This document shows positions 19,355 through 30,133 of a DNA stretch of 64,000 nucleotides, one piece after another (position 1 is the stretch's first letter; each line of letters begins with the position of its first letter). The stretch is from Alishewanella aestuarii B11 (GTDB lineage: Bacteria; Pseudomonadota; Gammaproteobacteria; Enterobacterales; Alteromonadaceae). Below the pieces are notes generated by a model that did no database searches, was not told where the DNA came from, and saw only the letters and a program-made list of their open reading frames with translations. Where the stretch lies: the NCBI RefSeq assembly GCF_000280055.1, contig NZ_ALAB01000021.1:95383-159382 (forward strand). Reading direction: 5' to 3'. Both the position numbers and the translations under genes were made by a program.

Positions 19355-22165
19355 ATGCACGAAGGTGTAATGAAGGCGTGGTTAGAGTCTTCACATCTTG
19401 GCGGTGGCAACATGGCCTATGTGGATGAACTCTATGAATCCTACTTAGCAGAGCCCACCAGTGTTGGTGACGAATGGCGCGAATTTTTTGCCAAGTTACC
19501 AAAAATCGATGGGGTCGATCTCGAAACCCGGCACAGTGATGTCCGGCAACAGTTTGCTGAACTGGCTAAAAACAAACACCGTGAAGTGGTGGTCGTCAAT
19601 AGCGGCAGTGGTGCCGACAGCCGTCAGGTCAAAGTGCTGCAATTAATCAACTCCTATCGGTTCCGTGGTCACCAGCATGCCAATCTTGACCCGCTGAATT
19701 TATGGAAGCAACCCAGGGTACGTGACCTTGAATTGTCTTACCATGAACTGTCTGAAGCTGATTACGATACAGAGTTCCATGTTGGATCATTCGCAGCTGG
19801 TCAGGAAACGATGAAATTAGGCGATTTGCACAAAGCCCTGGAGCGCACTTATTGCGGCTCTATTGGTGCTGAGTATATGCACATCGTATCGACTGATGAA
19901 AAACGCTGGATCCAGCAACGTTTGGAGAGCATTCAGTCACAGCCTCGCTATGATAAAGCTACCAAGTTACAGATCTTAAAAGGTCTGGTTGCCGCTGATG
20001 GCCTGGAAAAATATTTAGGGTCAAAATTCCCGGGTGCCAAACGCTTTGGTCTGGAAGGTGGCGATGCCATGATCCCGATGCTCAAAGCCATGATCCACCG
20101 TGCCGGTGAGCAGGGCGCACAGGACTCCGTTATCGGTATGGCACACCGTGGCCGCTTAAATACGCTGATCAACGTACTGGGTAAAAACCCGTCAAAATTA
20201 TTTGACGAGTTCGCCGGTAAATACGAAGTGGTGGGTGCCGGTGACGTGAAATACCACATGGGTTTCTCGTCTGACTTTGAAACCAAAGGTGGTATCGTCC
20301 ATTTAGCCCTGGCGTTTAACCCGTCGCATCTGGAAATTGTTAACCCGGTAGTGTTAGGTTCAGTGCGCGCCCGCTTAGATCGTCGTGGTTGCACTGACGG
20401 CTCTTTAGCACTGCCAATTACTATTCACGGTGACTCTGCGTTTGCCGGTCAGGGTGTGGTAGCCGAAACCTTTAACCTGTCGCAAACCCGTGCCTTTAAA
20501 GTGGGTGGCACCGTGCGGATCGTGATTAACAACCAGGTTGGCTTTACCACCTCTAACCCGGAAGACACGCGTTCTACACCTTACTGTACTGATATCGCTA
20601 AGATGGTACAGGCGCCAATTTTCCACGTTAACGGTGATGATCCGGAAGCCGTCGTATTTGTGGCACAACTTGCCGTAGATTACCGCAACACCTTTAAACG
20701 CGATGTGGTGATTGACCTGGTTTGTTATCGTCGTAATGGCCACAACGAAGCGGATGAGCCGAATGCGACCCAACCGCTGATGTACCAGAAGATTAAGAAG
20801 CACCCGACGCCGCGTGAAATCTATGCCGAGAAACTGCAGTTAGAAGGCATTGTGACGGCGGACGAGGTTAAGGCGCTGATTGATGGTTATCGTGATGCCC
20901 TGGACAAAGGTGATTGCGTAGTAGAAGAACTGCGTCCTATGGCTCCTACTTCAGTTGATTGGACGCCATACCTGAACAAAGATTGGGATAGTCCTTACGA
21001 CGCCAGTGTACCGGTGGAGAAACTGGTCGCGCTGGGTGAAAAAGCGATCCAGGTTCCAGCCGCACATGCTTTACAACGTCAGGTCGGTCGTGTTTACGAA
21101 GACCGCGCCCTGATGCTAAAAGGTGAGAAGAAAATCGATTGGGGCTTTGCTGAAATTCTGGCCTACGCTTCTACGGTTGCCGAAGGTAGCCGGGTGCGGA
21201 TTGTTGGTCAGGATTCTGGTCGTGGTACCTTCTTCCATCGCCATGCAGTACTGCACAGTCAAACTGATGCCAGCACTTATACGCCACTTGAGCATATTGA
21301 CGAGAAACAGGGTGTGTTTCAGGTCTATGACTCGGCGCTGTCTGAAGAAGCGGTATTGGCCTTTGAATATGGTTATGCCACCGCAGAACCTCGCGCCATG
21401 GTGATCTGGGAAGGTCAGTTTGGTGACTTCGCCAACGGTGCCCAGGTGGTCATTGACCAGTTCTTAAGCTCAGGCGAGCAGAAGTGGGGTCGTCTCTGTG
21501 GTTTAACGCTGTTATTACCACACGGTTACGAAGGCCAGGGCCCGGAGCACTCTTCAGCCCGTTTGGAGCGTTTCCTGCAACTGTGTGCCGACCACAATAT
21601 GCAAGTCTGTGTGCCAACCACACCGGCTCAGGTATTTAATATGTTGCGTCGGCAGATGGTGCGGCCAATGCGCCGGCCATTGATCGTGATGTCGCCAAAA
21701 TCGTTACTGCGTCACCCACTGGCAACCTCTACGCTGGAAGAGCTGGCGTCAGGCGTCTACCATAACGTGATTGGCGAGATTGACGAGCTGAACCCGGCCG
21801 ATGTGAAACGCGTGGTGTTCTGTAGCGGTAAGGTGTACTACGAACTGCTGGAAGAGCGGCGTAAGCGCGAGCAGAAAGACGTGGCGATCATCCGGGTTGA
21901 GCAGCTGTATCCGTTCCCGCATCAGGAAATGGCGCAAGCGCTGGCAGCCTATCAGCATGTCACCGATTTCGTCTGGTGTCAGGAAGAGCCGCAAAACCAG
22001 GGTGCCTGGTACTGCAGTCAGCACCATTTCTGGGCTGCTATTCCGCAAGGCGCTAAGCTGACCTATGCCGGTCGTGAAGCTTCGTCTTCACCTGCTGTTG
22101 GTTACCTGTCGGTACATAACAAGCAGCAGCAAGCGCTGGTAAATGACGCCCTGACACTGAAATAA
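19355..22165 (+). CDS. sucA: SucA, 2-oxoglutarate dehydrogenase E1
   Basis: This thiamine-diphosphate enzyme decarboxylates 2-oxoglutarate and transfers the succinyl group to SucB. It has 936 residues. The N-terminal E2-binding segment (NMAYVDELYESYLAEPTSV) is present. Catalytic-core motifs are GMAHRGRLNTLINVLGK, THGDSAFAGQGVVAETFNL-like (IHGDSAFAGQGVVAETF), GHNEADEPNATQPLMY and HGYEGQGPEHSSARLERFLQ. Two terminators separate it from sdhB, so its promoter or read-through supply is unclear. Confidence 0.97.
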   Translation: MHEGVMKAWLESSHLGGGNMAYVDELYESYLAEPTSVGDEWREFFAKLPKIDGVDLETRHSDVRQQFAELAKNKHREVVVVNSGSGADSRQVKVLQLINSYRFRGHQHANLDPLNLWKQPRVRDLELSYHELSEADYDTEFHVGSFAAGQETMKLGDLHKALERTYCGSIGAEYMHIVSTDEKRWIQQRLESIQSQPRYDKATKLQILKGLVAADGLEKYLGSKFPGAKRFGLEGGDAMIPMLKAMIHRAGEQGAQDSVIGMAHRGRLNTLINVLGKNPSKLFDEFAGKYEVVGAGDVKYHMGFSSDFETKGGIVHLALAFNPSHLEIVNPVVLGSVRARLDRRGCTDGSLALPITIHGDSAFAGQGVVAETFNLSQTRAFKVGGTVRIVINNQVGFTTSNPEDTRSTPYCTDIAKMVQAPIFHVNGDDPEAVVFVAQLAVDYRNTFKRDVVIDLVCYRRNGHNEADEPNATQPLMYQKIKKHPTPREIYAEKLQLEGIVTADEVKALIDGYRDALDKGDCVVEELRPMAPTSVDWTPYLNKDWDSPYDASVPVEKLVALGEKAIQVPAAHALQRQVGRVYEDRALMLKGEKKIDWGFAEILAYASTVAEGSRVRIVGQDSGRGTFFHRHAVLHSQTDASTYTPLEHIDEKQGVFQVYDSALSEEAVLAFEYGYATAEPRAMVIWEGQFGDFANGAQVVIDQFLSSGEQKWGRLCGLTLLLPHGYEGQGPEHSSARLERFLQLCADHNMQVCVPTTPAQVFNMLRRQMVRPMRRPLIVMSPKSLLRHPLATSTLEELASGVYHNVIGEIDELNPADVKRVVFCSGKVYYELLEERRKREQKDVAIIRVEQLYPFPHQEMAQALAAYQHVTDFVWCQEEPQNQGAWYCSQHHFWAAIPQGAKLTYAGREASSSPAVGYLSVHNKQQQALVNDALTLK

Positions 22166-22174
22166 AACGCTTTG

Positions 22175-22194
22175 CAGCCCGCTTTGGCGGGCTG
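22175..22194 (+). other. Hairpin between sucA and sucB
   Basis: CAGCCCGC (22175-22182) pairs with GCGGGCTG (22187-22194) around TTTG. No T-run follows, so it is more likely an mRNA-stabilising or processing stem than a terminator. Confidence 0.5.
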
Positions 22195-22230
22195 TTATAA
22201 CTGATAAGACCAACCGTTAAAGGTGAAAAA

Positions 22231-23418
22231 GTGGAAATTAAAGTACCCGTATTACCGGAATCTGTTGCAGATGCAACTATCGCCACCTGGCACGTAAAAA
22301 CCGGTGAAGCCGTAAGCCGTGATCAGGTATTAGTCGATATCGAAACCGACAAAGTTGTGCTGGAAGTCGTCGCTCAGGCCGATGGCGTGATGGGCGAGAT
22401 CCTGCATGATGTTGGCGCCACTGTAACTGCTGAGCAGGTCATCGGTAAGATGTCTGCCGGTGGTGCACCAGCTGCGAAAGCTGACGCACCAAAAGCAGAG
22501 GCCGCCGCCGCTGCGCCAGCTGCCAGCGATGACAGTGATGATGCCTTAAGCCCGTCAGTGCGTCGTTTAATTGCCGAAAAAGGTCTGGATGCCAGCAAAA
22601 TCAAAGGCACCGGCAAAAACGGCCGTGTTACCAAAGAAGACGTTGAAAAATTCTTAGCCGGTGCACCTGCTAAAGCCGCTGCGCCTGCCGCTACCACACC
22701 TGTGGTTGCTGCCGGTGACCGTAGCCAGAAACGCGTACCGATGACCCGTCTGCGTAAGACCATCGCGAACCGCTTACTGGAAGCGAAAAACTCTACCGCT
22801 ATGTTAACGACGTTCAATGAAGTGAACATGAAGCCGATTATGGATCTGCGTAAGCAGTATCAGGACGTGTTTGAGAAGCGTCATGGTATCCGTTTAGGTT
22901 TTATGTCGTTCTATGTTAAAGCAGTTACCGAAGCCCTGAAACGCTTCCCGGAAGTGAATGCGGCGATCGATGGTGATGATATCGTTTATCACAACTACTT
23001 CGATGTCAGTATCGCGGTATCTACACCTCGTGGTCTGGTAACGCCAGTACTGCGTGACTGTGACAAGATGAATCTGGCCGAAATCGAAAAAGCGATTAAA
23101 GATCTGGCCATCAAAGGCCGTGATGGCAAGCTGGCGATGGACGACCTGATGGGCGGTAACTTCACTATCACTAACGGTGGTGTGTTCGGCTCTCTGATGT
23201 CTACGCCAATTATCAATCCACCACAGTCAGCGATTCTGGGTATGCACAAGATCCAGGACCGCGTGATGGTAGTCGACGGTAAGATGGAAATTCTGCCAAT
23301 GATGTATCTGGCGCTGTCTTATGACCACCGCATCATCGATGGTAAAGAGTCTGTGGGTTTCCTGGTAACCATTAAAGAGTTACTGGAAGATCCAACCCGT
23401 ATTCTGCTGGATATCTAA
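22231..23418 (+). CDS. sucB: SucB, dihydrolipoyl succinyltransferase E2
   Basis: This core of the 2-oxoglutarate dehydrogenase complex has 395 residues and a GTG start. The lipoyl domain has Lys41 in [11 protein letters not shown] as the lipoylation site. An Ala/Pro-rich linker follows. The E1/E3-binding domain is [21 protein letters not shown] (about 108-128). The acyltransferase domain ends with the catalytic [13 protein letters not shown]. No lpd (E3) gene is present here, so E3 must come from elsewhere. Confidence 0.97.
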   Translation: MEIKVPVLPESVADATIATWHVKTGEAVSRDQVLVDIETDKVVLEVVAQADGVMGEILHDVGATVTAEQVIGKMSAGGAPAAKADAPKAEAAAAAPAASDDSDDALSPSVRRLIAEKGLDASKIKGTGKNGRVTKEDVEKFLAGAPAKAAAPAATTPVVAAGDRSQKRVPMTRLRKTIANRLLEAKNSTAMLTTFNEVNMKPIMDLRKQYQDVFEKRHGIRLGFMSFYVKAVTEALKRFPEVNAAIDGDDIVYHNYFDVSIAVSTPRGLVTPVLRDCDKMNLAEIEKAIKDLAIKGRDGKLAMDDLMGGNFTITNGGVFGSLMSTPIINPPQSAILGMHKIQDRVMVVDGKMEILPMMYLALSYDHRIIDGKESVGFLVTIKELLEDPTRILLDI

Positions 23419-23433
23419 GCGGTAAAAGCGGAT

Positions 23434-23466
23434 AAAAATGCTGTTGTTTGCGCAACAGCGTTTTTA
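23434..23466 (+). terminator. Terminator between sucB and sucC
   Basis: AAAAATGCTGTTG pairs with CAACAGCGTTTTT around a short TTTGCG-type loop and ends in a T-run. Confidence 0.75.
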
Positions 23467-23475
23467 AATACATCG

Positions 23476-23501
23476 GGTTGGCGCTATAATGCGCGCCGAC
23501 C
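23476..23501 (+). promoter_or_regulatory. Candidate sucC promoter inside an inverted repeat
   Basis: A perfect TATAAT (23485-23490) lies in the loop between GGTTGGCGC and GCGCCGACC. No good -35 is visible. It sits 68 bases upstream of sucC and just after the sucB terminator, as expected for a separate sucCD promoter. The GC-rich discriminator would favour stringent control. Confidence 0.45.
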
Positions 23502-23557
23502 TAAACGACAGGCTGCGATAACTGCAGCCTTCAATCAAAAATGAACGGAAAATAGCC

Positions 23558-24724
23558 ATGAATTTGCACGAGTATCAGGGTAAGCAACTGTTTGCCCAAT
23601 ATGGTTTGCCTGTATCTAAAGGCATCGCTGCAGCCACTGTAGAAGAAGCAGTTGCCGCAGCCGATCAGATCGGCGGCGATATGTTTGTTGTTAAGGCTCA
23701 GGTTCACGCTGGTGGCCGCGGTAAAGCGGGCGGCGTTAAGCTGGTCAAGAGCAAGGACGAAATTCGCGCCTTCGCAGAAAAATGGCTGGGTAAGAATCTG
23801 GTAACTTACCAGACAGACGAAAAAGGTCAGCCGGTTAGCCGTATTCTGGTAGAAACCTGTACTGATATCGCCAAAGAGCTGTATTTAGGTGCGGTAGTGG
23901 ATCGCTCTTCACGCCGTATCGTGTTTATGGCCTCTACTGAAGGTGGTGTGGAAATTGAAAAAGTTGCCCACGAAACGCCAGAGAAAATCTTAAAAGCTAC
24001 TGTTGACCCGCTGGTTGGCGCTCAGCCATACCAGGGCCGTGAACTGGCATTCAAACTGGGCCTGGAAGGCAAGCAAGTTAACCAGTTTGTCAAAATCTTC
24101 TTAGGTTTAGCGAAACTGTTCCAGGACAAAGACCTGGCACTGTTAGAAGTAAACCCACTGGTTATTACACCTGCTGGCGATCTGCACTGTTTGGATGCCA
24201 AACTGGTTATCGATGGTAACGCCTTATACCGTCATCCAGAACTGAAAGCGATGCAGGATCCTTCACAGGAAGATCCACGTGAAGCTCATGCTGCTTCATG
24301 GGAACTGAACTATGTTGCTTTAGGTGGTGATATCGGTTGTATGGTTAACGGTGCCGGCTTAGCCATGGGTACCATGGACATCGTAAAATTACACGGTGGC
24401 CAGCCAGCTAACTTCCTGGACGTTGGCGGCGGTGCAACCAAAGAGCGCGTTGTAGAAGCATTCAAAATTATCCTGTCTGACGCTGCCGTTAAAGCAGTAT
24501 TTATCAATATCTTCGGTGGTATCGTGCGTTGTGACATGATCGCTGAGGGTGTGATCGGCGCCGTAAAAGAAGTTGGCGTTAAAGTACCGGTAGTAGTGCG
24601 GTTACAAGGTAACAACGCTGAACTGGGCGCGAAGGTACTGTCAGAAAGTGGCCTGAACATTATTGCTGATACCGACTTAACTGGCGCTGCCCAGAAAGTG
24701 GTTGCAGCTGCGGCCAAGGCATAA
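23558..24724 (+). CDS. sucC: SucC, succinyl-CoA synthetase beta subunit
   Basis: This ADP/GDP-forming ATP-grasp subunit couples succinyl-CoA cleavage to nucleotide triphosphate synthesis. It has 388 residues. It begins [22 protein letters not shown], with [19 protein letters not shown] (nucleotide site), [20 protein letters not shown] and [16 protein letters not shown]. It is followed 10 bases later by sucD. Confidence 0.98.
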   Translation: MNLHEYQGKQLFAQYGLPVSKGIAAATVEEAVAAADQIGGDMFVVKAQVHAGGRGKAGGVKLVKSKDEIRAFAEKWLGKNLVTYQTDEKGQPVSRILVETCTDIAKELYLGAVVDRSSRRIVFMASTEGGVEIEKVAHETPEKILKATVDPLVGAQPYQGRELAFKLGLEGKQVNQFVKIFLGLAKLFQDKDLALLEVNPLVITPAGDLHCLDAKLVIDGNALYRHPELKAMQDPSQEDPREAHAASWELNYVALGGDIGCMVNGAGLAMGTMDIVKLHGGQPANFLDVGGGATKERVVEAFKIILSDAAVKAVFINIFGGIVRCDMIAEGVIGAVKEVGVKVPVVVRLQGNNAELGAKVLSESGLNIIADTDLTGAAQKVVAAAAKA

Positions 24725-24734
24725 GGGGTAAGCA

Positions 24735-25607
24735 ATGAGCGTTTTAATTAACAAAGATACCAAAGTAATTTGTCAGGGTTTCACTGGCGCCCAGGGTACT
24801 TTCCACTCTGAGCAAGCTATTGCTTACGGTACCAAGATGGTTGGCGGTGTAACGCCGGGTAAAGGCGGTCAAACGCATTTAGGTCTGCCAGTGTTTAACA
24901 CGGTAAAAGAAGCGGTTGATGCCACTGGCGCAGAAGCTTCTGTGATCTATGTACCAGCACCATTCTGTAAGGATTCTATCCTGGAAGCGGCTAACGCCGG
25001 TATCAAACTGATCGTCTGTATCACTGAAGGTATCCCGACGTTAGATATGCTGGATGCCAAAGTAAAATGTGACGAATTAGGCGTACGCTTAATTGGCCCG
25101 AACTGCCCAGGCGTCATCACGCCAGGTGAATGTAAGATTGGTATTATGCCAGGCCACATTCACAAGCCAGGTAAAGTCGGTATCGTGTCACGTTCAGGCA
25201 CCCTGACTTATGAAGCCGTTAAGCAAACGACTGATTACGGTTTCGGTCAGTCTACCTGTGTTGGTATCGGTGGCGACCCAATCCCGGGTTCTAACTTTAT
25301 CGATATCCTGAAGTTATTCCAGGAAGATCCACAAACTGAAGCCATCGTGATGATCGGTGAAATCGGTGGTTCTGCGGAAGAAGAAGCTGCAGCTTACATC
25401 AAAGCACACGTCACTAAGCCAGTGGTATCTTACATTGCCGGTGTCACTGCACCTGCTGGTAAGCGCATGGGCCATGCTGGCGCCATCATCTCTGGTGGTA
25501 AAGGTACTGCTGATGAGAAGTTTGCTGCGTTAGAAGACGCCGGTGTAAAAACCGTGAAGAGCTTAGCCGATATCGGTAAAGCCCTGAAAGAGCTGACTGG
25601 CTGGTAA
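24735..25607 (+). CDS. sucD: SucD, succinyl-CoA synthetase alpha subunit
   Basis: This subunit binds CoA and carries the phosphorylated active-site histidine, seen here in [18 protein letters not shown]. It has 290 residues. The Rossmann CoA site [13 protein letters not shown] is at the N-terminus, and [20 protein letters not shown] follows. A strong terminator 20 bases after the stop closes the suc run. Confidence 0.98.
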   Translation: MSVLINKDTKVICQGFTGAQGTFHSEQAIAYGTKMVGGVTPGKGGQTHLGLPVFNTVKEAVDATGAEASVIYVPAPFCKDSILEAANAGIKLIVCITEGIPTLDMLDAKVKCDELGVRLIGPNCPGVITPGECKIGIMPGHIHKPGKVGIVSRSGTLTYEAVKQTTDYGFGQSTCVGIGGDPIPGSNFIDILKLFQEDPQTEAIVMIGEIGGSAEEEAAAYIKAHVTKPVVSYIAGVTAPAGKRMGHAGAIISGGKGTADEKFAALEDAGVKTVKSLADIGKALKELTGW

Positions 25608-25627
25608 GCTATTACTGTGTTAGTCTG

Positions 25628-25656
25628 AAAACCCGCTCATCTGAGCGGGTTTTTTT
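25628..25656 (+). terminator. Terminator of sucCD
   Basis: AAAACCCGCTCA (25628-25639) and TGAGCGGGTTTT (25642-25653) form a perfect 12-base stem ending in a T-run. Confidence 0.9.
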
Positions 25657-25678
25657 GTTAATGAATTTAGGTAATCCG

Positions 25679-26476
25679 ATGCTTTGGCAAGATTTAACCC
25701 GGCTGAACCGCTACGAGCGATACTGGTTAGCCGCGTTCTTACTGATTATTATGCTCAGTACGCTCTGGTTTAGCAGTACGGGCACTGATTGGCAAAGCTG
25801 GTGCTCGATTACGCTGAACTGGCTGATCAGCCCGCTGAGTGCTATTAGTGGCGTGCTTTGCGTGGTGATGGTGGCCAAAGGCTTACTGTCAAACTGGATT
25901 TGGGGCCTAATCAGTGCCAGCAGTTACGGCCTGATTGCCTTGACCTCAGGCTATTATGGTGACTGGTTATTAAATTGGTTTTACTTCTTACCGGCACAAT
26001 TCTTTATTTATTATAGCTGGCGCCATCAGTTACACAGTGAAACCCGACAGGTCAGGGTGCGGCGTCTCGGTTGGCATTGGCTATGGGTGTTGGTCGTTGT
26101 AGGGGTTGGTGTTACCGCTTTGGCGCAAATGCTTAATGGCCTGGATGGCTTTATTAGTGACGCGCTAAAGCGTAACTCGGCGGTCTATGATAGCCTGCAG
26201 ACGTTGACGGGATTTGACCTGAGCGGCCCCTTACTGGATGCCAGCACGGTGGTACTGCAAATTACTGCGCAATTGTTAATGATTCGGATGTTTGCGGCGC
26301 AGTGGCCATTTTGGATTGCCACCAATGTGCTGACCATCTTTGCCTGGAGCCTGGTGCTGTTAACCACGCCAGACTCAGCGCCTTATGCGGTTCCTACCTT
26401 ATTAATGTGGATCGCCTTTTTAATTAATTCAGTATATGGTGCCGTCAGCTGGCATCGCGGAGCTAAAATAGCGTGA
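25679..26476 (+). CDS. pnuC: PnuC-type nicotinamide mononucleotide/riboside transporter
   Basis: This integral membrane facilitator of the PnuC family has 265 residues and about seven hydrophobic segments. The family core is visible as WIWGLISASSYGLIAL, NWFYFLPAQFFIYYSWRHQ and WPFWIATNVLTIFAWSL. ATG 25679 is supported by a TTAGG seven bases upstream. ATG 25661 and TTG 25655 lie at or in the preceding terminator. Its TGA overlaps the GTG of nadR, so uptake and NAD synthesis are coupled. Whether the substrate is NMN or nicotinamide riboside cannot be decided from sequence. Confidence 0.9.
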   Translation: MLWQDLTRLNRYERYWLAAFLLIIMLSTLWFSSTGTDWQSWCSITLNWLISPLSAISGVLCVVMVAKGLLSNWIWGLISASSYGLIALTSGYYGDWLLNWFYFLPAQFFIYYSWRHQLHSETRQVRVRRLGWHWLWVLVVVGVGVTALAQMLNGLDGFISDALKRNSAVYDSLQTLTGFDLSGPLLDASTVVLQITAQLLMIRMFAAQWPFWIATNVLTIFAWSLVLLTTPDSAPYAVPTLLMWIAFLINSVYGAVSWHRGAKIA

Positions 26477-27513
26477 ACAGAGTAGGGGTTTTCCCGGGTA
26501 AATTTTTACCGCCGCACCGTGGTCATCTGACCGCGATTTTACGCGCGCATGCGCTCTGTGATGAACTCTATGTGGTGATCAGTGAACGACCGCAGGAAGA
26601 TGGTGAGCTCTGCGCCCAGGCCGGTATTCCTTATATCGATGGTGTACTGCGCCAACGCTGGTTATCACAGGAGCTGCAGGGGCTGGGTATTAAGGTGCTG
26701 TTACAACAGGAAAGACAGATTCCGCCATTTCCACAAGGATGGGGCGAGTACGCGGCCTTATTACGGCAAAGCGTACCAGTGCCGTTTCAGCTGATTTTCG
26801 GTGGTGAAGAAAGCTACCGTACCGGTCATCAGCAGCATTTTCCGGATATTCAGTATCAGGTGTTGGATCCACAGCGTACCCAGTGGCCGATTAGTGGCAC
26901 TGAGATCCGCAACCACCCCTATTTACACTGGGATTATATTGCTGGTGCCGCGCGGCCATTTTTTGCCCGCAAGGTGCTGATCACCGGTCCGGAGTCCTGT
27001 GGTAAAACCACCTTAACCCGCAAGCTGGCAAAGGTGTATTGCACCTCCTGGTCAGAAGAGCTGGGGCGGGATTATCAGGAAGAAGTGGTCGGTGGTGATG
27101 GCGATCTCTTTAACCTGGAAGATTTTAACCGTATTACCCACCTGCAGTATGAGCAGGATTATCAGGCGCTGCGCAGTGCCAACAAAGTCTGTTTTTTTGA
27201 TACCGATGCGGTGGTAACCGCCTTTTTTAGTCAGGTTTTTCTGGGGCAGCTGGCCAGCCGTATCGAAAGCTTTATCGACCCCAACAAATATGACTTGATT
27301 ATCGCGCTGGAGCCAACTGTGCCCTGGGTAGCTGACGGTATGCGTGAACTGGGCGATCCCGGTGTGCGTCAGCAAAGCTTCGAGCAGTTATTGGCGCTTT
27401 ATCAGCAGTACGGTTTTCCCGCTGAGCGGATCCTGCGGGTCAGTTCAGCCAATTATTATGAACGGCTGGAGGCCTGTATCGGCGCTGTTGATGCCTTATT
27501 GGCCGCCAGATAG
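26473..27513 (+). CDS. nadR: NadR-like NMN adenylyltransferase / ribosylnicotinamide kinase (no HTH domain)
   Basis: This bifunctional enzyme is expected to phosphorylate nicotinamide riboside and adenylate NMN to NAD. It has 346 residues and a GTG start overlapping pnuC. The N-terminal nucleotidyltransferase has [11 protein letters not shown] (HxGH type) and [10 protein letters not shown] (ISxTxxR type). The C-terminal kinase P-loop is [13 protein letters not shown]. The DNA-binding N-terminal domain of the E. coli repressor-enzyme is absent, so this form is catalytic only. Confidence 0.93.
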   Translation: MNRVGVFPGKFLPPHRGHLTAILRAHALCDELYVVISERPQEDGELCAQAGIPYIDGVLRQRWLSQELQGLGIKVLLQQERQIPPFPQGWGEYAALLRQSVPVPFQLIFGGEESYRTGHQQHFPDIQYQVLDPQRTQWPISGTEIRNHPYLHWDYIAGAARPFFARKVLITGPESCGKTTLTRKLAKVYCTSWSEELGRDYQEEVVGGDGDLFNLEDFNRITHLQYEQDYQALRSANKVCFFDTDAVVTAFFSQVFLGQLASRIESFIDPNKYDLIIALEPTVPWVADGMRELGDPGVRQQSFEQLLALYQQYGFPAERILRVSSANYYERLEACIGAVDALLAAR

Positions 27514-27571
27514 CAGTGGGGCGAAAATCTCAGTAGGCATTACAGCCAGATATAGCCAGCGGGCTTTTCGC

Positions 27572-27580
27572 TGCTATAAT
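27572..27580 (+). promoter_or_regulatory. Candidate extended -10 promoter of glnS
   Basis: TGC-TATAAT (TATAAT at 27575-27580) lies 42 bases before the glnS start and is followed by a GC-rich GCCGC discriminator. No clear -35 is visible. Confidence 0.45.
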
Positions 27581-27622
27581 GCCGCATCATTTATGTATTC
27601 GTTTTATAGGATTATGCAGTTT

Positions 27623-29287
27623 ATGTCGGACGTCGCGAATCGCCCAACTAACTTTATCCGGCAAATTATTGATGCCGATCTGGCTAGTGGCAAACATCAC
27701 AGTGTGCAAACCCGCTTTCCGCCTGAACCAAACGGTTATTTGCATATCGGTCATGCAAAGTCGATTTGTCTAAACTTTGGCATCGCCGAAGATTATCAGG
27801 GTCAGTGTAATCTGCGTTTTGACGACACCAACCCGGAAAAGGAAAACGTAGAGTTTGTGGAATCGATTCAGCGTGACGTGAACTGGCTGGGCTTTCAGTG
27901 GTCTGGCGCGGTGCGTTACTCTTCTGATTATTTCGAGCAGCTGTATGGTTACGCCGTTGAGCTGATCAATAAAGGCCTGGCCTATGTTTGCTTCCTGAAT
28001 GCGGAGCAAATGCGTGAATACCGCGGTAATCTGACCCAGCCTGGCAAACCCAGCCCATACCGCGACACCAGCCCGGCCGAAAATCTGGCGCTGTTTGAAA
28101 AAATGCGTGCCGGTGGTTTTAAAGAGGGCGAATGTTCCCTGCGCGCAAAAATTGATATGGCCTCCAGCTTTATCTGTATGCGGGACCCGGTGATTTACCG
28201 GATCAAGTTTGCCCATCACCATCAAACCGGTGATAACTGGTGCATTTACCCGATGTACGATTTTACCCATTGTATTTCGGACGCGCTGGAAGGTATTACG
28301 CACTCGCTGTGTACGCTGGAGTTTCAGGATAACCGCCGTCTATATGACTGGATCCTGGATAACATCACCATTCCTTGTCACCCGCAGCAAATCGAATTTT
28401 CGCGCTTGAATCTGGAATTTGCAGTGATGAGTAAGCGTAAGCTGCAAACACTGGTGGAGCAACAGCTGGTCAGTGGCTGGGATGATCCGCGGATGCCGAC
28501 CATTGCCGGTTTGCGCCGTCGTGGCTACACGCCATCCGCGATCCGTGAATTCGCCAAGCGCATCGGTATTACCAAACAAGATAACGTGATTGAGATGAGC
28601 GCGCTGGAAGCCTGTATCCGGGAAGATCTGGATGCGACAGCACCGCGGGCGATGGCAGTACTGGACCCAATCAAAGTGACCATTACCAACTATCCGGCCG
28701 ATCAGCTGGAGTGGTTAACTGCGCCGAACCATCCAAAAGAAGATATGGGTGAGCGTAAACTGCCATTTGGCCGTGAGCTCTATATTGACCGCGCCGACTT
28801 CCGGGAAGAAGCCAACAAAAAATATAAGCGTCTGGTATTAGGTGGCGATGTGCGGCTGCGCAATGCCTATGTGATCCATGCCGATGAAGTGATTAAAAAC
28901 GAGCAAGGCGAAGTGGTCGCGCTGAACTGTACCTATCTGCCGGAAACCCTGGGGGAAAACCCGGCCGATGGTCGTAAAGTTCGCGGCGTGATTCATTGGG
29001 TTGAACAAAGTCAGGCTCTGCCAGCCGAGTTCCGGGTGTATGACCGCCTGTTCAGCGTACCCAACCCGGCAGCTGAAGATGACTTTATCAGCACGGTAAA
29101 TCCGAACTCACTGGTAGTGAAGCATGGCTTCGCCGAACCCTCGCTGCAAACCGCGGTAGCGGAAAAGGCGTATCAGTTTGAACGCGAAGGTTATTACTGC
29201 GCCGATAACAGGGACTCACAGCCCACCAAGCTGGTATTTAACCGTACCGTCGGCTTGCGTGATAGCTGGGGTAAAGACGAAGAGTAA
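27623..29287 (+). CDS. glnS: GlnS, glutaminyl-tRNA synthetase
   Basis: This class I synthetase charges tRNA-Gln. ATG 27623 gives [17 protein letters not shown] and 554 residues, exactly the E. coli length. Longer in-frame starts reach back into nadR. The HIGH motif is [12 protein letters not shown], the KMSKS equivalent is VMSKRKLQ, and FDDTNPEKE and the anticodon-binding beta-barrels follow. Direct glutaminylation implies no need for the Gat pathway for this tRNA. Confidence 0.98.
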   Translation: MSDVANRPTNFIRQIIDADLASGKHHSVQTRFPPEPNGYLHIGHAKSICLNFGIAEDYQGQCNLRFDDTNPEKENVEFVESIQRDVNWLGFQWSGAVRYSSDYFEQLYGYAVELINKGLAYVCFLNAEQMREYRGNLTQPGKPSPYRDTSPAENLALFEKMRAGGFKEGECSLRAKIDMASSFICMRDPVIYRIKFAHHHQTGDNWCIYPMYDFTHCISDALEGITHSLCTLEFQDNRRLYDWILDNITIPCHPQQIEFSRLNLEFAVMSKRKLQTLVEQQLVSGWDDPRMPTIAGLRRRGYTPSAIREFAKRIGITKQDNVIEMSALEACIREDLDATAPRAMAVLDPIKVTITNYPADQLEWLTAPNHPKEDMGERKLPFGRELYIDRADFREEANKKYKRLVLGGDVRLRNAYVIHADEVIKNEQGEVVALNCTYLPETLGENPADGRKVRGVIHWVEQSQALPAEFRVYDRLFSVPNPAAEDDFISTVNPNSLVVKHGFAEPSLQTAVAEKAYQFEREGYYCADNRDSQPTKLVFNRTVGLRDSWGKDEE

Positions 29288-29299
29288 GCTGCGTTAAAG

Positions 29300-29321
29300 G
29301 CGGCAGGCATTCGCCTGCCGC
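29300..29321. other. Hairpin after glnS
   Basis: GCGGCAGGC and GCCTGCCGC form a perfect 9-base stem with an ATTC loop, 12 bases after the glnS stop. There is no T-run, so it could stabilise the message end or be a REP-like element. No second copy was noticed in the window. Confidence 0.45.
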
Positions 29322-29497
29322 TACCTCTGATATTGCTGTAAAGCCAGTCCGATTATCTTATTCATCATATTCTCCTGTTGTGTTACGGTGTTAAAAGCAG
29401 TTAACTTTAAGCACTGAGGTAACGACGATGGTCAACATACTGTTTTACTGTAGCTAAATTAACTTAACTTTGGGTGAATTCTTTAGCGGATGACGTG

Positions 29498-30121
29498 ATG
29501 GAAATTTTTTTAGCCGTTTTATTCTTTGCTTTTTCGACAACGATTACGCCGGGACCGAATAACATTATGATTATGTCCTCCGGAGTAAACTACGGTGTTA
29601 AAGCCAGTTTGCCGCATTGGCTGGGGATCTGTCTCGGTTTTCCGCTGATGGTGTTATTGGTGGGGCTGGGCTTTGGTCTGGTATTTGACCGTTATCCGCA
29701 TCTGCATCAGTTAATTAAAGTTTTAGGTACCGCCTATCTGTTGTATCTGGCATGGAAAATTGCCAGCGCACGGCCGGAAACTATTGCTACCGGCAAGAGT
29801 AAACCACTGAATTTCTGGCAAGCTGCCGCCTTCCAGTGGGTAAATGGTAAAGCCTGGGTGATGGCCTCAGGCGCTGTTGCGGCCTTTACCTCGGTAACCG
29901 GTGTCTACTGGTGGCAGGTATTGATGATTACGCTGGCCTTTTTACTGGTGGCCTTTCCCTGTGTTGGCGTCTGGATGCTGTTCGGAGCTGGGCTGCGTAA
30001 GCTGTTAAACAATGCAGTGGCACAGCGGATCTTTAATCTGCTGATGGCTCTGATCCTTTTACTGTCAGTGTTACCTGTTGTGATCGAAATATGGCAGTAT
30101 TATCTGAGTCCTGCCCAATAG
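29498..30121 (+). CDS. LysE/RhtB-family amino-acid exporter
   Basis: This 207-residue inner-membrane protein has about six helices. The family signature ITPGPNNIMIMSSGVNYG occurs after the first helix, and LGTAYLLYLAWKI and AFQWVNGKAWVMA are further LysE/RhtB landmarks. ATG 29498 is preceded by GCGGA at a spacing of 7, whereas GTG 29474 lacks such a site. The substrate is probably an amino acid or derivative and cannot be assigned. Confidence 0.88.
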   Translation: MEIFLAVLFFAFSTTITPGPNNIMIMSSGVNYGVKASLPHWLGICLGFPLMVLLVGLGFGLVFDRYPHLHQLIKVLGTAYLLYLAWKIASARPETIATGKSKPLNFWQAAAFQWVNGKAWVMASGAVAAFTSVTGVYWWQVLMITLAFLLVAFPCVGVWMLFGAGLRKLLNNAVAQRIFNLLMALILLLSVLPVVIEIWQYYLSPAQ

Positions 30122-30133
30122 CGGATAACAGTG

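Noticed and set aside
29300..29321. Intrinsic terminator of glnS
   Set aside because: The stem is perfect but no T-run follows on either strand, so it is listed only as a hairpin.
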